Below, piece by piece: positions 1-9,426 of a stretch of 52,674 nt of DNA (the stretch's first letter is position 1; the number at the start of each line of letters is the position of its first letter). The stretch spans positions 1 to 52,674 of the forward strand of contig DASRPD010000112.1 in the NCBI GenBank assembly GCA_035646535.1. Direction: 5' to 3'. A program made the position numbers and the translations under genes. Origin of the DNA: DASRPD01 sp035646535. GTDB taxonomy: Bacteria; Actinomycetota; Acidimicrobiia; IMCC26256; JANYLB01. The notes beneath the pieces were generated by a model, which worked only from the letters and a program-made list of their open reading frames with translations, did no database searches and was not told the origin of the DNA.

Positions 1-101
1 CGCCGGAAGGTCTTGGACACCCCCGCCCCAATCTTCGGCCGCGCCGGTCGTTCTGCTTCCTCCACCTCGAAGAGCACGTCATCCTGCACCAGAAAGGTCA
101 T
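1..101 (-). CDS. Partial small protein, possibly Trypco1-like (5' end only)
   Basis: An open frame starts with ATG at 101 on the minus strand and runs off the left edge. The 33 visible residues begin MTFLVQDDVLFEVEEAERP. The pattern of a short hydrophobic start followed by a strand ending in FEVEE is reminiscent of small trypsin-co-occurring (Trypco1, CU044_2847) proteins, but the visible part is too short to be sure. The start lies about 50 bases from the insertion sequence end, so its native promoter may have been displaced. No clear ribosome binding site is seen. The function is unassigned. Confidence 0.4.
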   Translation of the reverse strand, partial: MTFLVQDDVLFEVEEAERPARPKIGAGVSKTFR

Positions 102-125
102 AGTCCGATGCTCACAGCCCATCGC

Positions 126-148
126 GGGTCAGTGGTGGATACTGACCC
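126..148. repeat. Perfect 8-bp hairpin beside the IS left end
   Basis: GGGTCAGT, a 7-base loop, then ACTGACCC form a perfect stem. It lies 6 bases outside the IS boundary and could be a target-site structure or a leader element of the gene at 1-101. Confidence 0.5.
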
Positions 149-154
149 ACGCTC

Positions 155-185
155 CTAGCGGGACCTTCCGGGCTGGCTCCTGGGG
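155..185 (+). repeat. Left terminal inverted repeat of the IS
   Basis: It starts CTAGCGGGACCTTCC and matches the reverse complement of 2037-2067 at 26 of 31 positions. Confidence 0.8.
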
Positions 186-292
186 CGGTTGCTCAGCGGT
201 TTCGAAAGAATCTTTGAAATAGGGCTCTGACCAGCGCGTTTCTGATGCGGCGGTGCTCGCGAAAGTTGGCGTGATGGTGCAGTACATAAAGT

Positions 293-1978
293 ATGGCTTC
301 GATCGTGCACAAGGTTGTTGGCGGGCAGACCTACTACTACCTGCGGGAGATGGCCCGAATCGACGGGAAGCCGAAGATGGTCTCCCAGCGCTACCTGGGA
401 AAGGCCGCCGACATCGAAGCGGCCATGGACGGCGCGATGGGCGTGCCCGAACGCACCCGCCACCTCGGCTTCGGGGACCTGGCCGCGGTGTGGTCGATCC
501 TGGAACGCCTCGGGGTAGCGGACATCATCGACGAGGTCGTGGGCGCCCGCCGCTCCGACGCTGGCGCGTCGGTCGGCACCTACATCGCGTTGGCCGCGAC
601 GAACCGGGTGGTGGCGCCGTGCTCGAAGCTGGCCTTCGCTGACTGGTGGGCCAGCACCGCCGGGGACCGGTGGGCGCGGTTGCCGGCAGCGGCGTTGGAT
701 CACCGCCGGTTCTGGGACGCCATGGACACCATCGACGTTGACGCGCTGGTCGAGATCGAACGGCGGATCGGCGCGGCGATGGTCGCCGCCTTCGGCTTGG
801 ACCTGTCCGGGCTGGTGCTGGACATGACCAACTTGGCGACCTACATCGACTCGGCGAACGACCGGGCCGACATCGCCCAGCGCGGCCACGCGAAACAGAA
901 ACGGACCGACCTGCGCCTCGTCGGCCTCGGTTTGGTCGTCACCACCGATGGCGGCGTCCCGCTGTGTTCGCACGCTTATGCCGGCAACCGACCCGACGTC
1001 ACCCAGTTCGCCGGCATCGTCACCGAGCTCGTCGCCCGCTGGGGGGCGCTCGCCGCCGACAGCAACAAGTTGACCTTGGTCTATGACGCCGGCCAGGACT
1101 CCGAAGCCAACCAGGCCCACATCGAGGCCAGCCCCCTGCACTTCGTCGGTTCGCTCCCGCCATCGGACTTCCCCGAGCTACTCGCCGTGAACGCCCGCCG
1201 CTACCGTCCCGTGGACCCCGAGCGCTACCCGGGGCTCACCGCGTTCGACACACGGGGCGTGGCCCTGGGCGCCCAACGGCGACTGATCGTCACCCACTCA
1301 CCCACCCTGCACGCCAAACAAGCCCAAGGGTTCGCGCAGACCACCGGGATCGCCGAACGTCGCCTCGCCGAGCTCGCGGCCCGCCTCGCCCGCGGCAAGA
1401 CCCGCAAGAACCGCGCCGCCGTGCAAGCCGAGATCGATGGGATCCTCAAACCCCGCTGGGTCAACCGGGTCATCACCGCCACCCTGGCCGGCGACAGCCC
1501 CGCCACCTTCACCCTCACCTGGACCCTCGACCCCAAAGCCGTCAAAGCCCTCGCCGCTGAGATGTTCGGCAAACGGATCCTGTTCACCGACCACGACGAC
1601 TGGCCCGTCGTCGACGTCGTCGCCGCCTACCGATCCCAGTCCCACGTCGAGAACGACTTCCGCCAGATGAAAGACCCACGGGTCGTGTCGTTCAGCCCCA
1701 TGTTCCACTGGACCGACCAGAAGATCCGAGTACACGTCTTCTACAGCGTGCTCGCCCTCGCCATAGCCCGGCTCATGCGACGCGAAGCAACCAACGCCGG
1801 AACACCCATGAGCGTGCGCGAACTACTCGCCACCCTCGCCGGGATCCAAGAGACCGTGCTCCTCTAGCCCTCCACCGGAGGCCGACCCAAAGCCCGCCGA
1901 ATGCTCACCGACATGACCACCACCCAACACCAGCTCTACAAGCTCTTCGACCTCGACACCTACGCCCCCAAACACTGA
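293..1978 (+). pseudogene. IS1634-family transposase with in-frame amber stop
   Basis: The ATG at 293 opens a 524-residue frame that ends at TAG 1865-1867. The same frame then continues for 36 more residues to TGA 1976-1978, and that tail (ending LDTYAPKH) looks like the usual C-terminus of IS1634/IS4-group transposases. The DDE-fold body is intact. It includes the region around LVLDMTNLATYID, YDAGQDSEANQ and the C-terminal YRSQSHVENDFRQMKDP block, which holds the conserved Y-x2-R/Q-x3-E-type signature with the catalytic glutamate. The amber codon follows VLL, where a sense codon is expected. I infer a recent nonsense mutation. Loss of the last 36 residues may or may not abolish transposition. 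Confidence 0.85.
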
Positions 1979-2036
1979 GTTGGGTAATACACCCCAGCCC
2001 CACCAAAACACCCGCTGACCTGCAACAACGCCCTAT

Positions 2037-2067
2037 CCCCGCGAGCTAGCCAGGAAGCTCCCGCTAG
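2037..2067 (-). repeat. Right terminal inverted repeat of the IS
   Basis: Its reverse complement starts CTAGCGGGAGCTTCC and pairs with the left end at 155-185. Confidence 0.8.
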
Positions 2068-2158
2068 GTGTCCATCTGCACCTTCAGCTGACACTCGCGA
2101 CCGTCGATGACGTCCCACGCACGGCCGTCGCCCGCACCCGGCTCGACCAGGGTCCGGG

Positions 2159-5100
2159 TCAGGCCGGTGGCTCGGTGGTGAAGACGACGTCGACCCAATA
2201 GTTCGACGCGGCGTAGGTGCTCGACGGGAACGCGGAGACCGACCCGTACTGGTACACGCCGTTGCCACCGTCGACACCCAACGCCAACGCCTGCAACGGT
2301 GTGTTCACCACACCACTGGCGGTGAAGAAGTTGGTGTCGATCGCCCAGCCACCGTTCGGCGCGAAGTATGACGCCACGTACGTCGTGTTCGCGGTGATCG
2401 CCACCGGCGACGAGAAGCTCGCCTGTTGCCAACCGCTGCCAGACTCACCCGTGAACGTCACCGACGCCAACAACGACCCCGACGAGCTCCACAGATTCCC
2501 GACATGGGTCCCGGTGTTCCCCGAACCCTTGTAGAAACGGATGCCAGTGATCTCACCCGCCACATCCGCGCGGAACTTCACCCCCACCTCCACCGCCCCG
2601 GGATCACCCGACGAAACAACCGACGGGGTCACACCCGCATCCCAGATCGAACACGGACACGAACCACCCACCGCGCCCGTCACGAACGTGGCGTCGGCGC
2701 CGAGCGCGGTGTTGCCCGTCGCGTCGGTGCTACGAACCCGGTAGTGATACGTCGTCGACGACGCGAGACCGCCCAGCGCCTGGGCGTGCGACGTCACCAA
2801 CGTCGGATCCAGGGCCGTCGACGACCCGTAGCTCGACGTGAGCCCGTAGTCGACCTGGCTCGTCGCGGCCTCGTCGGTCGACCAGCCGATCGTCGCCCCC
2901 GAACCGGTCACGTTCGACGCCGCCACCCCCGAGATCACCGGCGGCGTCGAATCCGGCGTGGCGGTCGTGAAGGACCACGAGACGGGGGCGCTCATCGGGT
3001 TACCGGCCGCATCGAGCGCGGCCGAAACCGTCGCGGTGTACGTCGCGCCCGTGCTGAGCACCGCACTCGGCGTGAACGAGACCGTGTTCGTTCCCGCGGA
3101 GTAGGCCTGAGCGCCGGCAACCGAGCTGCCGCCGGTGGTCAACGAGAAGCTGATCGTCGCCGGCTGCACCGGCTCGGAGAACGTCGCCGAAGGAACAGCT
3201 GCGAGCGCGACACCCGTCGCCCCCGAAACCGGGAAGGTCGACTGCACCGTCGGCGGGGTGACGTCGGCACCGAGGGTGGAGAAGGTTACGTCCACCCAGT
3301 AGTTCGACGCCTCGTAGGTGGCGGTCGGGAAACCCGATGACGCGCCGTCTCGATAGACGCCGTTGCCGCCGGCCGCCGCGCTCGCGGGCGCGTGCAGCGG
3401 TGCATTGTCGAACGTGGTCGCGAGACCCGTGCGGGTGTACGAGTAGCCACCATTCGGCGCGAAGTACGACGCCACGTACGTCGTGTTCGCGGTGATCACC
3501 ACCGGCGACGAGAAGCTCGCCTGTTGCCAACCGCTACCCGACTCACCCGTGAACGTCACCGACGCCAACAACGACCCCGACGAGCTCCACAGATTCCCGA
3601 CATGGGTCCCGGTGTTCCCCGAACCCTTGTAGAAACGGATGCCGTCGATCTGTCCGTCGACCTCGGCGGTGAACTTGACGCCGAGCTCGACGGAGTTCCC
3701 ATCCGTGGCGTCCACCACTTGCGGTGAGGCGCCGGTCGGGAAGATCACGCACGGGCACTCGTAGACGACGGTGACGTCACGAGTCGTCGGGGTCGGCAGG
3801 TTCCCGCTGTCGTCGATCGCCCGCACCCGAATCGTCGCGGGGCCGAGCGTGTCCGGCACCCACCCATAGGTCCATGAGCTCCAGCCGGCCGTGCCGACCG
3901 CGGGGTGCCAGGTAGCACCGTCGGTCGACACCTCGACCGCGGCGACGACCCCACCGATGTCGCTCGCCGTCCCGGTGACGACGACGGTCTGACCGGTGCT
4001 GAGCGTCGCGTTCGCCGCCGGCGCGGTGATCGTCGCATCGGCCGGTGTGACGTCGCTGCTTGCGGAAGCCGGCGTCAGTCCGGCCATGAGCGTCACCGGC
4101 TGCGCACGCATGTCGGCGAAGAGGTTGACGGTCGCCTGGCGCATCGCCGCGTCGACTGCGGTCCCGGGTGCGTCATGGTTCGCGTCGAGTCCCCAGCTCC
4201 ACTGGATGGTCGCGGCGCTGAAGACGAGGGCACCGCTCGGTGCGCGGTACATGGTCAGGTTGTGGGTCGCGGTGCCGGGCGCGACGGTGTGGCCGTAGTC
4301 GACGAAGATGCCGCCGAGTCCCGCGTCGATGTCGGCTTGGGACATCGTGACCGAGGTATCCGACATCTGAGCCAGTCCACCGGGGCGGAAGCCATTGTCC
4401 AGGTCGGCGTCCCACTCGTATCCGAGTGTGCCCGCGGGCATTGTGTAGGTGGCCCCGCCCGTCAGGGCGGCGACGGCGGTGTTGCGCCAGAGCCGATGAT
4501 CGCGGAACTCGGCCGGGACCTCGATGGCGTCGAGCCGAAAGCCGTTGACCTCCGACAGCGTCCCGATGATCTCGTTCTCGGGCCAGCCACCGTCGGGGGG
4601 TGAGGCCCAGCGCGGGTCCCGCCAGGTCCCGGTCCATTCGCCCGTCGGGTCCACCGCGGCGGCGGGGATGTTGAAGTGGGTCTGCTTGTACGCGACGAGC
4701 GTTCGTCCCGCGGTTGCCGAGCTGTCGATGCTCGGCTCGTAGCGCGTCTTCCAGAACATTGCGTTCCCCGAGAAGAACGCCAGGTTCACGCCCGCGTCGC
4801 GCGCCGCGGTGACGTTGGCGCGCATCGCCGCCGACCAATACTCGTCGTGGCCGACCGACAGGAATGCGTCGTGTTCCAGGATCTCGCCGCCTCGCCCGTC
4901 GGTGTCGACGTTGGCGAAGTAGCTGACGTCGTAACCGTTGCGTTCGAGGAAGCGCACCATCGGGTACTCGGCCACGAAGAAGTTGTTCTCGTTCGCGTTG
5001 TTGTTCCGCCCGAGCAGCGGGCGGTTGTAGCTGACCTTGTACGCCGCGCCGGACCACCCCGGGCCGGTCCCGGAGTAGAGGGAGTTGCCGCCATAGTTGT

Positions 5101-5719
5101 TGTAGGCCTGCCAGGTCGCGTCATTCGTCTGGAACAGCAGGTCGGACTGGCCATTGTCATCGCGGACGACGAAGGTGATCGCGGCTGCGCCACCGGTGTC
5201 GTTCCGGCGCAACACGGCTTGGTAGACGCCCGACACTGCGTCGGCGGGGACGGACCACGAGGCCGAGGCACTCCAGTTGCCGCAATCAACAAGGCCGGTC
5301 GTCGGCTCGGTCAGACAGCTCGGTTGCAGCTGGGGCAGCGGCGCGCTCGGTGAGATCGTCGTGATCAACCGGGCGCCGTCGCCTTGGTAGTAGCCGAGGC
5401 GGTAGATCTCGACGTCGTACGCGCTCGCCGGCGTGTCGATCTTGAGCTCGATCGTCTCACCGGCGTTCACGCTCATCTGGGTCGCGAAACCCTGGATCGT
5501 CGGATCGCCGTCGCCGCCGACGTCCCACTGTGACGGAGGGCTTCCCGGTTGGGTGTTCTCGCACGCGATCTCGTTGCCGCCCGGTCCACACTCGCCCGCC
5601 GCTGCAGCGGGCTCCACCGCGCCCAGGCCGACCGTGCCCAGCCCCACCACGGCCGCGAGGACCGCGAGCACCGTTCGGCGAGTCCGGGTTTGTCCCGGCC
5701 AGTCCCGTCCGCGCGTCAT
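2159..5719 (-). CDS. Large secreted multidomain protein (DMFA2-like/DUF4082)
   Basis: This is an exported protein of about 1186 residues. A TRRTVLA stretch followed by a hydrophobic segment and an Ala-rich cleavage region suggests a signal peptide, possibly Tat type. Residues about 50-545 resemble the N,N-dimethylformamidase beta-subunit C-terminal domain found in secreted proteins. Next come a bacterial Ig-like domain (about 555-650), a DUF4082 domain (about 655-815), another Ig-like domain (about 820-915), an FN3 or phosphatase-N-like domain (about 920-1015) and a second DUF4082 domain (about 1020-1186). DUF4082 modules are probably carbohydrate-binding beta-sandwiches, although this is not shown here. 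I chose the ATG at 5719 because it directly precedes the signal sequence; the frame is open up to 5917. The polysaccharide genes nearby suggest a surface role. The true substrate is unknown. Confidence 0.85.
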   Translation of the reverse strand: MTRGRDWPGQTRTRRTVLAVLAAVVGLGTVGLGAVEPAAAAGECGPGGNEIACENTQPGSPPSQWDVGGDGDPTIQGFATQMSVNAGETIELKIDTPASAYDVEIYRLGYYQGDGARLITTISPSAPLPQLQPSCLTEPTTGLVDCGNWSASASWSVPADAVSGVYQAVLRRNDTGGAAAITFVVRDDNGQSDLLFQTNDATWQAYNNYGGNSLYSGTGPGWSGAAYKVSYNRPLLGRNNNANENNFFVAEYPMVRFLERNGYDVSYFANVDTDGRGGEILEHDAFLSVGHDEYWSAAMRANVTAARDAGVNLAFFSGNAMFWKTRYEPSIDSSATAGRTLVAYKQTHFNIPAAAVDPTGEWTGTWRDPRWASPPDGGWPENEIIGTLSEVNGFRLDAIEVPAEFRDHRLWRNTAVAALTGGATYTMPAGTLGYEWDADLDNGFRPGGLAQMSDTSVTMSQADIDAGLGGIFVDYGHTVAPGTATHNLTMYRAPSGALVFSAATIQWSWGLDANHDAPGTAVDAAMRQATVNLFADMRAQPVTLMAGLTPASASSDVTPADATITAPAANATLSTGQTVVVTGTASDIGGVVAAVEVSTDGATWHPAVGTAGWSSWTYGWVPDTLGPATIRVRAIDDSGNLPTPTTRDVTVVYECPCVIFPTGASPQVVDATDGNSVELGVKFTAEVDGQIDGIRFYKGSGNTGTHVGNLWSSSGSLLASVTFTGESGSGWQQASFSSPVVITANTTYVASYFAPNGGYSYTRTGLATTFDNAPLHAPASAAAGGNGVYRDGASSGFPTATYEASNYWVDVTFSTLGADVTPPTVQSTFPVSGATGVALAAVPSATFSEPVQPATISFSLTTGGSSVAGAQAYSAGTNTVSFTPSAVLSTGATYTATVSAALDAAGNPMSAPVSWSFTTATPDSTPPVISGVAASNVTGSGATIGWSTDEAATSQVDYGLTSSYGSSTALDPTLVTSHAQALGGLASSTTYHYRVRSTDATGNTALGADATFVTGAVGGSCPCSIWDAGVTPSVVSSGDPGAVEVGVKFRADVAGEITGIRFYKGSGNTGTHVGNLWSSSGSLLASVTFTGESGSGWQQASFSSPVAITANTTYVASYFAPNGGWAIDTNFFTASGVVNTPLQALALGVDGGNGVYQYGSVSAFPSSTYAASNYWVDVVFTTEPPA
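2347..2545 (-). repeat. 199-bp intragenic repeat copy A (DUF4082 core)
   Basis: It matches 3445-3643 with about five mismatches over 199 bases. It encodes the core of the C-terminal DUF4082 domain. Confidence 0.9.
3445..3643 (-). repeat. 199-bp intragenic repeat copy B (DUF4082 core)
   Basis: This is the near-identical partner of 2347-2545, inside the first DUF4082 domain. The flanking parts of the two domains diverge strongly. Confidence 0.9.
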
Positions 5720-6010
5720 GGGGCGGCGCGTCACAACACGCCGGTTCTCCGCCCTGTGTTGCACGGCGCCCTCCCAAGCTGGTGCCTCGGCGCTCTCCGT
5801 GCGCCGACCCTCAAGTCTACCAGGCCGACGTCGCCCGTAGTCTCGCAAGAAGGCCGCCGCTCCTGCGGTGTCGACCCCTCGTGGACAGGCCCGCGCGGAC
5901 CGCTCCACGGAGGTCACGGGCGCGGATTCGGCCCCGCTCGTCGGCCGGAAAACGCCTCCAGAACGGCCGTCACGATGGTGATCTCACGACCCACGTCGAG
6001 GAGTCCCGAG

Positions 6011-6240
6011 ATGACTTCCGCAGGATCCAGCGCCGACGCGTCGTCGTTCGTGTTCTCACGAGGAAGCCTCCTGCCGCTGGCGCAGGTAGGTCATGAGGAC
6101 TATGTCTCCGCTCAGCTGTTCCCCCACATCGTCATCGACGACTTCAACCGCCACGCGAGCCTGAACCTCGATCGCCGCATCAACCCGTTGCTGTACCTCA
6201 ACCCGGACTGGGAAGAGTCCGACGGGGGTCACCTCGAGCG
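6011..6240 (+). pseudogene. Relic of a 2OG-Fe(II) oxygenase (internal deletion)
   Basis: A plus-strand frame contains QLFPHIVIDDF, typical of the N-terminus of small prolyl-4-hydroxylase-like oxygenases. It is joined directly to LDRRINPLLYLNPDWEE and SDGGHLE, which belong much later in the family, just before the distal iron-binding histidine. The intervening ~100 residues, including the HxD iron ligands, are missing, and the sequence after GGHLE no longer matches the family. The whole interval 5720-6458 has no other convincing gene. Such enzymes often sit in glycan clusters, so this is probably a decayed member of the adjacent polysaccharide locus. Confidence 0.6.
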
Positions 6241-6458
6241 ATCGCCCGACCGGCGAGGAGTCGGGAGACCACTCGACGTTGTTCATGGAACGACCCGGCG
6301 AGCAGTGGAAGTCCAACGCGCGCCAGCTCGTGAAGCAGTGGACGCCACCGGCGGTCACCGAATGGCGTTCACGACGGAGAGAGCGCCGGGCGCCCGCGCC
6401 CTGACGTCGCATCTCGTGCCGGGCCACGACTCCGCCTCGAAGCCTCCGCGGTAGCAGG

Positions 6459-7628
6459 TCAGCCGCGAAGGCGATCGCGCGAGCTCGTCGTCCGCTCGGG
6501 GAGCCCGAGCAGCTGGGCGAACTCGTCGGCTCGAGCGTCCCAGCTGTTTCGATGCGCGAGCTCCCGGCGGGCGCGGACCAGCTCGTCCGTCCTCGGTTCC
6601 GCAAGCGCCGCATCAACTGCGTCGGCGAACCCTTCTCGGCCGGTGGCGATACGTACGAGGTCGCTGTCGAGCCAACGCGTCGAGGGCAGATCGGTCGCCA
6701 CGGCACCCCGACCGGCGGCGAGGTACTCGAGCGTCTTGAGCGGGAAACTGGCGCGGTTGAACGCGGTGTCGGTATACGGCGTGATCCCGACGTCCATCAC
6801 GCGCAGATAGGAAGGCAACTCCTCGAACGCCTTGGGACCGACCCACGCCACATTCGGAAAGTCGAGCAGCCGGGCGATGCGATCGATCTCGAACGAGAGC
6901 TGCCGCGGGCCGACGAGCAGCAACGATCGGCCTCGCGCCGCGATCGTTTCAAGCAGGCCGAGGTCGATCCGGTTCGAGAGGAACCCGACGAACCCGACGA
7001 TCGGGCCCGCCAGCAAGACATCGCCCGGTAGGCAAGCCGCGTCGGTTCCGGCGAAGAGCTGGTCATCGACACCGTTGGCGATCAGGGTGACGTCGAAGCC
7101 CCGCGCCCGCCAGCCGTCCGTCAGCTCGGGCGACACCGCGACGATGTGGTCCGCGTTCCCAAGGTGGCGAGCCTCCTGGCGGCGAAGACGGTTCACGGGA
7201 ATGCGGGCAAGCGAGGTGCCCGCGACGAAGTCGTCGGTGCCGTAGAACACCGACAGCTCTTCATCGGCTGAGCCCATGAGCTCGTGGCACGAGCAGAGCA
7301 CCAACACGCGCGCCCGCGCGTGCAGCACCGCGAGGGCTTGGCGGATCGCACGGCGGACCAGGCGGTCGTTGATCGTATGGAGCAGCGGGCGCTCGATGCC
7401 GGGGACGCCATACGGCGTGAGCCGTGCGAGCCCTGGTCGCACGAGATCGAGCCGGCCTGCCGCGCTCGACCAGGGCCGGCCGCGCCACTCCGGTGGGTCG
7501 ACGTACAGCACCGGCACGCGGGCGCTCAGACGTTCGGCAATGTGCTGATCGGGAAGCCGCTGGCCGTCCCACGGGGTCCCGGCGGCGAAGACGACCGCGC
7601 CGGACCAGTCGCCCGGGAGCGACTTCAC
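6459..7628 (-). CDS. Glycosyltransferase (GT-B fold, TuaH-like)
   Basis: This 389-residue protein resembles group 1 glycosyltransferases of the TuaH type from surface polysaccharide loci. The N-terminal half has a Rossmann-like start (GAVVFAAGTPWDG). The C-terminal donor-binding half includes IVGFVGFLSNRIDL, LLLVGPRQ, VAWVGPKAFEELPSYLRVMDVGITPY and the FPLKTLEYLAAGR block, which carries the conserved acidic residue of the E-x7-E region. The GTG at 7628 is preferred because it overlaps the upstream sugar-transferase stop as GTGA and has GGAGAG upstream; the frame itself extends to 7709. It probably adds a sugar to the lipid-linked glycan started by the neighbouring enzyme. Confidence 0.8.
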   Translation of the reverse strand: MKSLPGDWSGAVVFAAGTPWDGQRLPDQHIAERLSARVPVLYVDPPEWRGRPWSSAAGRLDLVRPGLARLTPYGVPGIERPLLHTINDRLVRRAIRQALAVLHARARVLVLCSCHELMGSADEELSVFYGTDDFVAGTSLARIPVNRLRRQEARHLGNADHIVAVSPELTDGWRARGFDVTLIANGVDDQLFAGTDAACLPGDVLLAGPIVGFVGFLSNRIDLGLLETIAARGRSLLLVGPRQLSFEIDRIARLLDFPNVAWVGPKAFEELPSYLRVMDVGITPYTDTAFNRASFPLKTLEYLAAGRGAVATDLPSTRWLDSDLVRIATGREGFADAVDAALAEPRTDELVRARRELAHRNSWDARADEFAQLLGLPERTTSSRDRLRG

Positions 7629-9199
7629 GACGTCGCGGTCGACTCTCCGGGCAGCACGGTAAAATCGATCGTCCGCCGAGCCCTGCGCTTGCGCATCGGG
7701 AGCTGGCACAGGTGCCCGATCACGGCCTGCGCGGTCGCGAGGATGATCGCGAGATCGAGCGACACGGACCAGTTCTCGACGTAGAAGAGGTCGAGGCGGC
7801 GGTACACGTCGAACTCGGGGTTGTCACGACCTTCGGCCTGCCAGAGGCCGGTGATGCCCGGAGCGACGTTCTGCCGATCGAGCAATTCCTCATCGAATTG
7901 CTCGACCTCATGAGGCAACGCCGGACGAGGTCCGACCAGGCTCATCTCGCCGCGCAGCACATTGATGAGCTGGGGAAGCTCGTCGATGCTCGTGCGCTCG
8001 AGGATGTGCCCGACACGCGTGCGCCTCGGGTCACGGGCGAGCTTGAACAGCGGTCCGGTCCGCTGGTTGTCGACGGAGACGTCCACGAAGCGAGCTTCGG
8101 CGTCGGCAACCATCGTCCGCATCTTGAACAAGGTGAAGTGCCGGCCGTCGAGACCGACCCGCTCCTGGCGGAAGAGGACCGGACCCCGATCGCCGAGCTT
8201 CACCGCGATGGCGGCGGCGACCAGGATCGGGCTCAGCAGAACGAGGAGGAGCCCCGACACCGCGAGGTCGATCAGACGCTTGACCCACCGTTGCCACGGA
8301 GCCAACGAATGCGCTTCGAGGTAGAAGAGTGGCTCGTGCGCGAGCGGCAGTGCGCGAATCCGGCTCTGGGCGATCCCGCGCAGGCCGCTCGAGAGGTGCA
8401 CGTGCACGTCACGGCGGAGGAGGGCGCGGGTCATCTGGTTCATCTCGTCGGACGGGACGTCACTCGTGGCCAAGATCACGCTGTTCGCCTGGCCGGCGTC
8501 GAGCACGTCGAACACGTCGTCGAAGTCCCCGATGCGGTCCACCTTGGGGCTCCACGCGTGCAGTTCCCGGGCCGGCCCGACGACGCCCACGATCCGGTAC
8601 CCGAGCTCGGGGTGGTTCTCGACGAGACGATACAGGTCCTCGGCCTCGGAACCGGCGCCGACGAGCACGACCGGCCGGCAGAAGCGACCCTGCGTACGGC
8701 CCCGCTTGAGCCAGGCCGTGTACATGCCTCGGGCGATCGAGAGCAGCACGAAGGTGAGCACCGCGCCGACGCCGGCCCGCACCAGCGACAGGTCGGTCGA
8801 CAGCTGTGCGGCGATGAGCACGGCGACGACCCCGGACACGGCCGACGCTCGCGCCAGACGCGCGTTTTCGACCGCCCGGACGCCACACACGCGGGCAAGG
8901 TAGAGCCGCTGCGACGCGATGACCGCGACCGAGGCGACCGTGATGACGAGGACCTCGATGACGAGGCGTACCGGATTGCCCTGCAGCGAGCGGGTGAACT
9001 CGCCGGGAACGGCCAACATGATCAGCCAGGCTGTCGCGATGGCGAACACATCGAGCGACAGAAGAATCGTGCGCAACGAGGGAGCGGAGCGCGCGGTAGA
9101 GCTTGCGCTCGCAGACGACGACCCGGGAAACATGCCCAGAGCACGCCGTCTCGGGGTGCTCAGGCCGCGACGCTGGTTGGCGGCCGATGCTCCATCCAT
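7625..9199 (-). CDS. Polyprenyl glycosylphosphotransferase (initiating sugar transferase)
   Basis: This membrane enzyme transfers a sugar-1-phosphate to undecaprenyl phosphate to begin polysaccharide synthesis. The N-terminal half has several hydrophobic helices and a nucleotide-binding-like CoA_binding_3 region (PVVLVGAGSEAEDLYRL). The C-terminal catalytic part is classic for the WbaP/ExoY type: a membrane helix, KMRTMVADAE, RTSIDELPQLINVLRGEM, SLVGPRPALP and PGITGLWQ, then DVYRRLDLFYVENWS. The ATG at 9199 (MDGAS) has a purine-rich AGAGGCAGG just upstream; in-frame ATGs at 9217 and 9250 are alternatives. It overlaps the next glycosyltransferase by four bases, so the two are co-translated. 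Confidence 0.9.
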   Translation of the reverse strand: MDGASAANQRRGLSTPRRRALGMFPGSSSASASSTARSAPSLRTILLSLDVFAIATAWLIMLAVPGEFTRSLQGNPVRLVIEVLVITVASVAVIASQRLYLARVCGVRAVENARLARASAVSGVVAVLIAAQLSTDLSLVRAGVGAVLTFVLLSIARGMYTAWLKRGRTQGRFCRPVVLVGAGSEAEDLYRLVENHPELGYRIVGVVGPARELHAWSPKVDRIGDFDDVFDVLDAGQANSVILATSDVPSDEMNQMTRALLRRDVHVHLSSGLRGIAQSRIRALPLAHEPLFYLEAHSLAPWQRWVKRLIDLAVSGLLLVLLSPILVAAAIAVKLGDRGPVLFRQERVGLDGRHFTLFKMRTMVADAEARFVDVSVDNQRTGPLFKLARDPRRTRVGHILERTSIDELPQLINVLRGEMSLVGPRPALPHEVEQFDEELLDRQNVAPGITGLWQAEGRDNPEFDVYRRLDLFYVENWSVSLDLAIILATAQAVIGHLCQLPMRKRRARRTIDFTVLPGESTATS

Positions 9200-9275
9200 G
9201 GATCCTGCCTCTCGCATGACTTCACTCACCGGGCCGCACAGTCGCGCCACGCGGCGTCACGCGCCCACATATCTC

Positions 9276-9305
9276 AAGGTACCCGCTTCCGACAAGAAAG
9301 AGCAA
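9276..9305 (-). promoter_or_regulatory. Possible promoter for the sugar transferase operon
   Basis: On the minus strand TTGCTC (9305-9300) and TACCTT (9281-9276) are spaced by 18 bases. Transcription would start about 70 bases before the ATG at 9199. Confidence 0.4.
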
Positions 9306-9426
9306 CGAACCGGAGGATGAATTTCGTATCGGGTCCGTGCTCACCCTGGCAGTTTACCGGCGTGAACCCTGTCTTTCCTTGAGGCGAACGACCCAATCCC
9401 GGCCTGTGAAGCGCGCGGGCGCCGGA

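Larger units (their letters stand above)
155..2067 (+). mobile_element. IS1634-like insertion sequence (~1.9 kb)
   Basis: The element is bounded by imperfect 31-bp terminal inverted repeats (155-185 and 2037-2067, 26 of 31 positions identical) and carries a single DDE transposase gene. Both ends begin with the palindrome CTAG. That could be part of the inverted repeat or a 4-bp target duplication; the two cannot be told apart here. No longer flanking direct repeat is visible. The transposase carries a premature stop, so this copy may no longer move by itself. Confidence 0.85.

Noticed and set aside
149..2073. Target-site duplication of 5-8 bp for the IS
   Set aside because: Flanks do not match beyond the palindromic CTAG, which cannot be separated from the inverted repeat.
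2068..2158. Minus-strand open stretch (LVEPGAGDGRAWDVIDG) between the IS and the secreted protein gene
   Set aside because: It looks somewhat protein-like but has no start, overlaps the neighbouring stop and cannot be joined to the other side of the IS in frame.
7424..9382. 652-codon plus-strand frame across the sugar transferase
   Set aside because: Antisense shadow of a well supported enzyme in GC-rich DNA.
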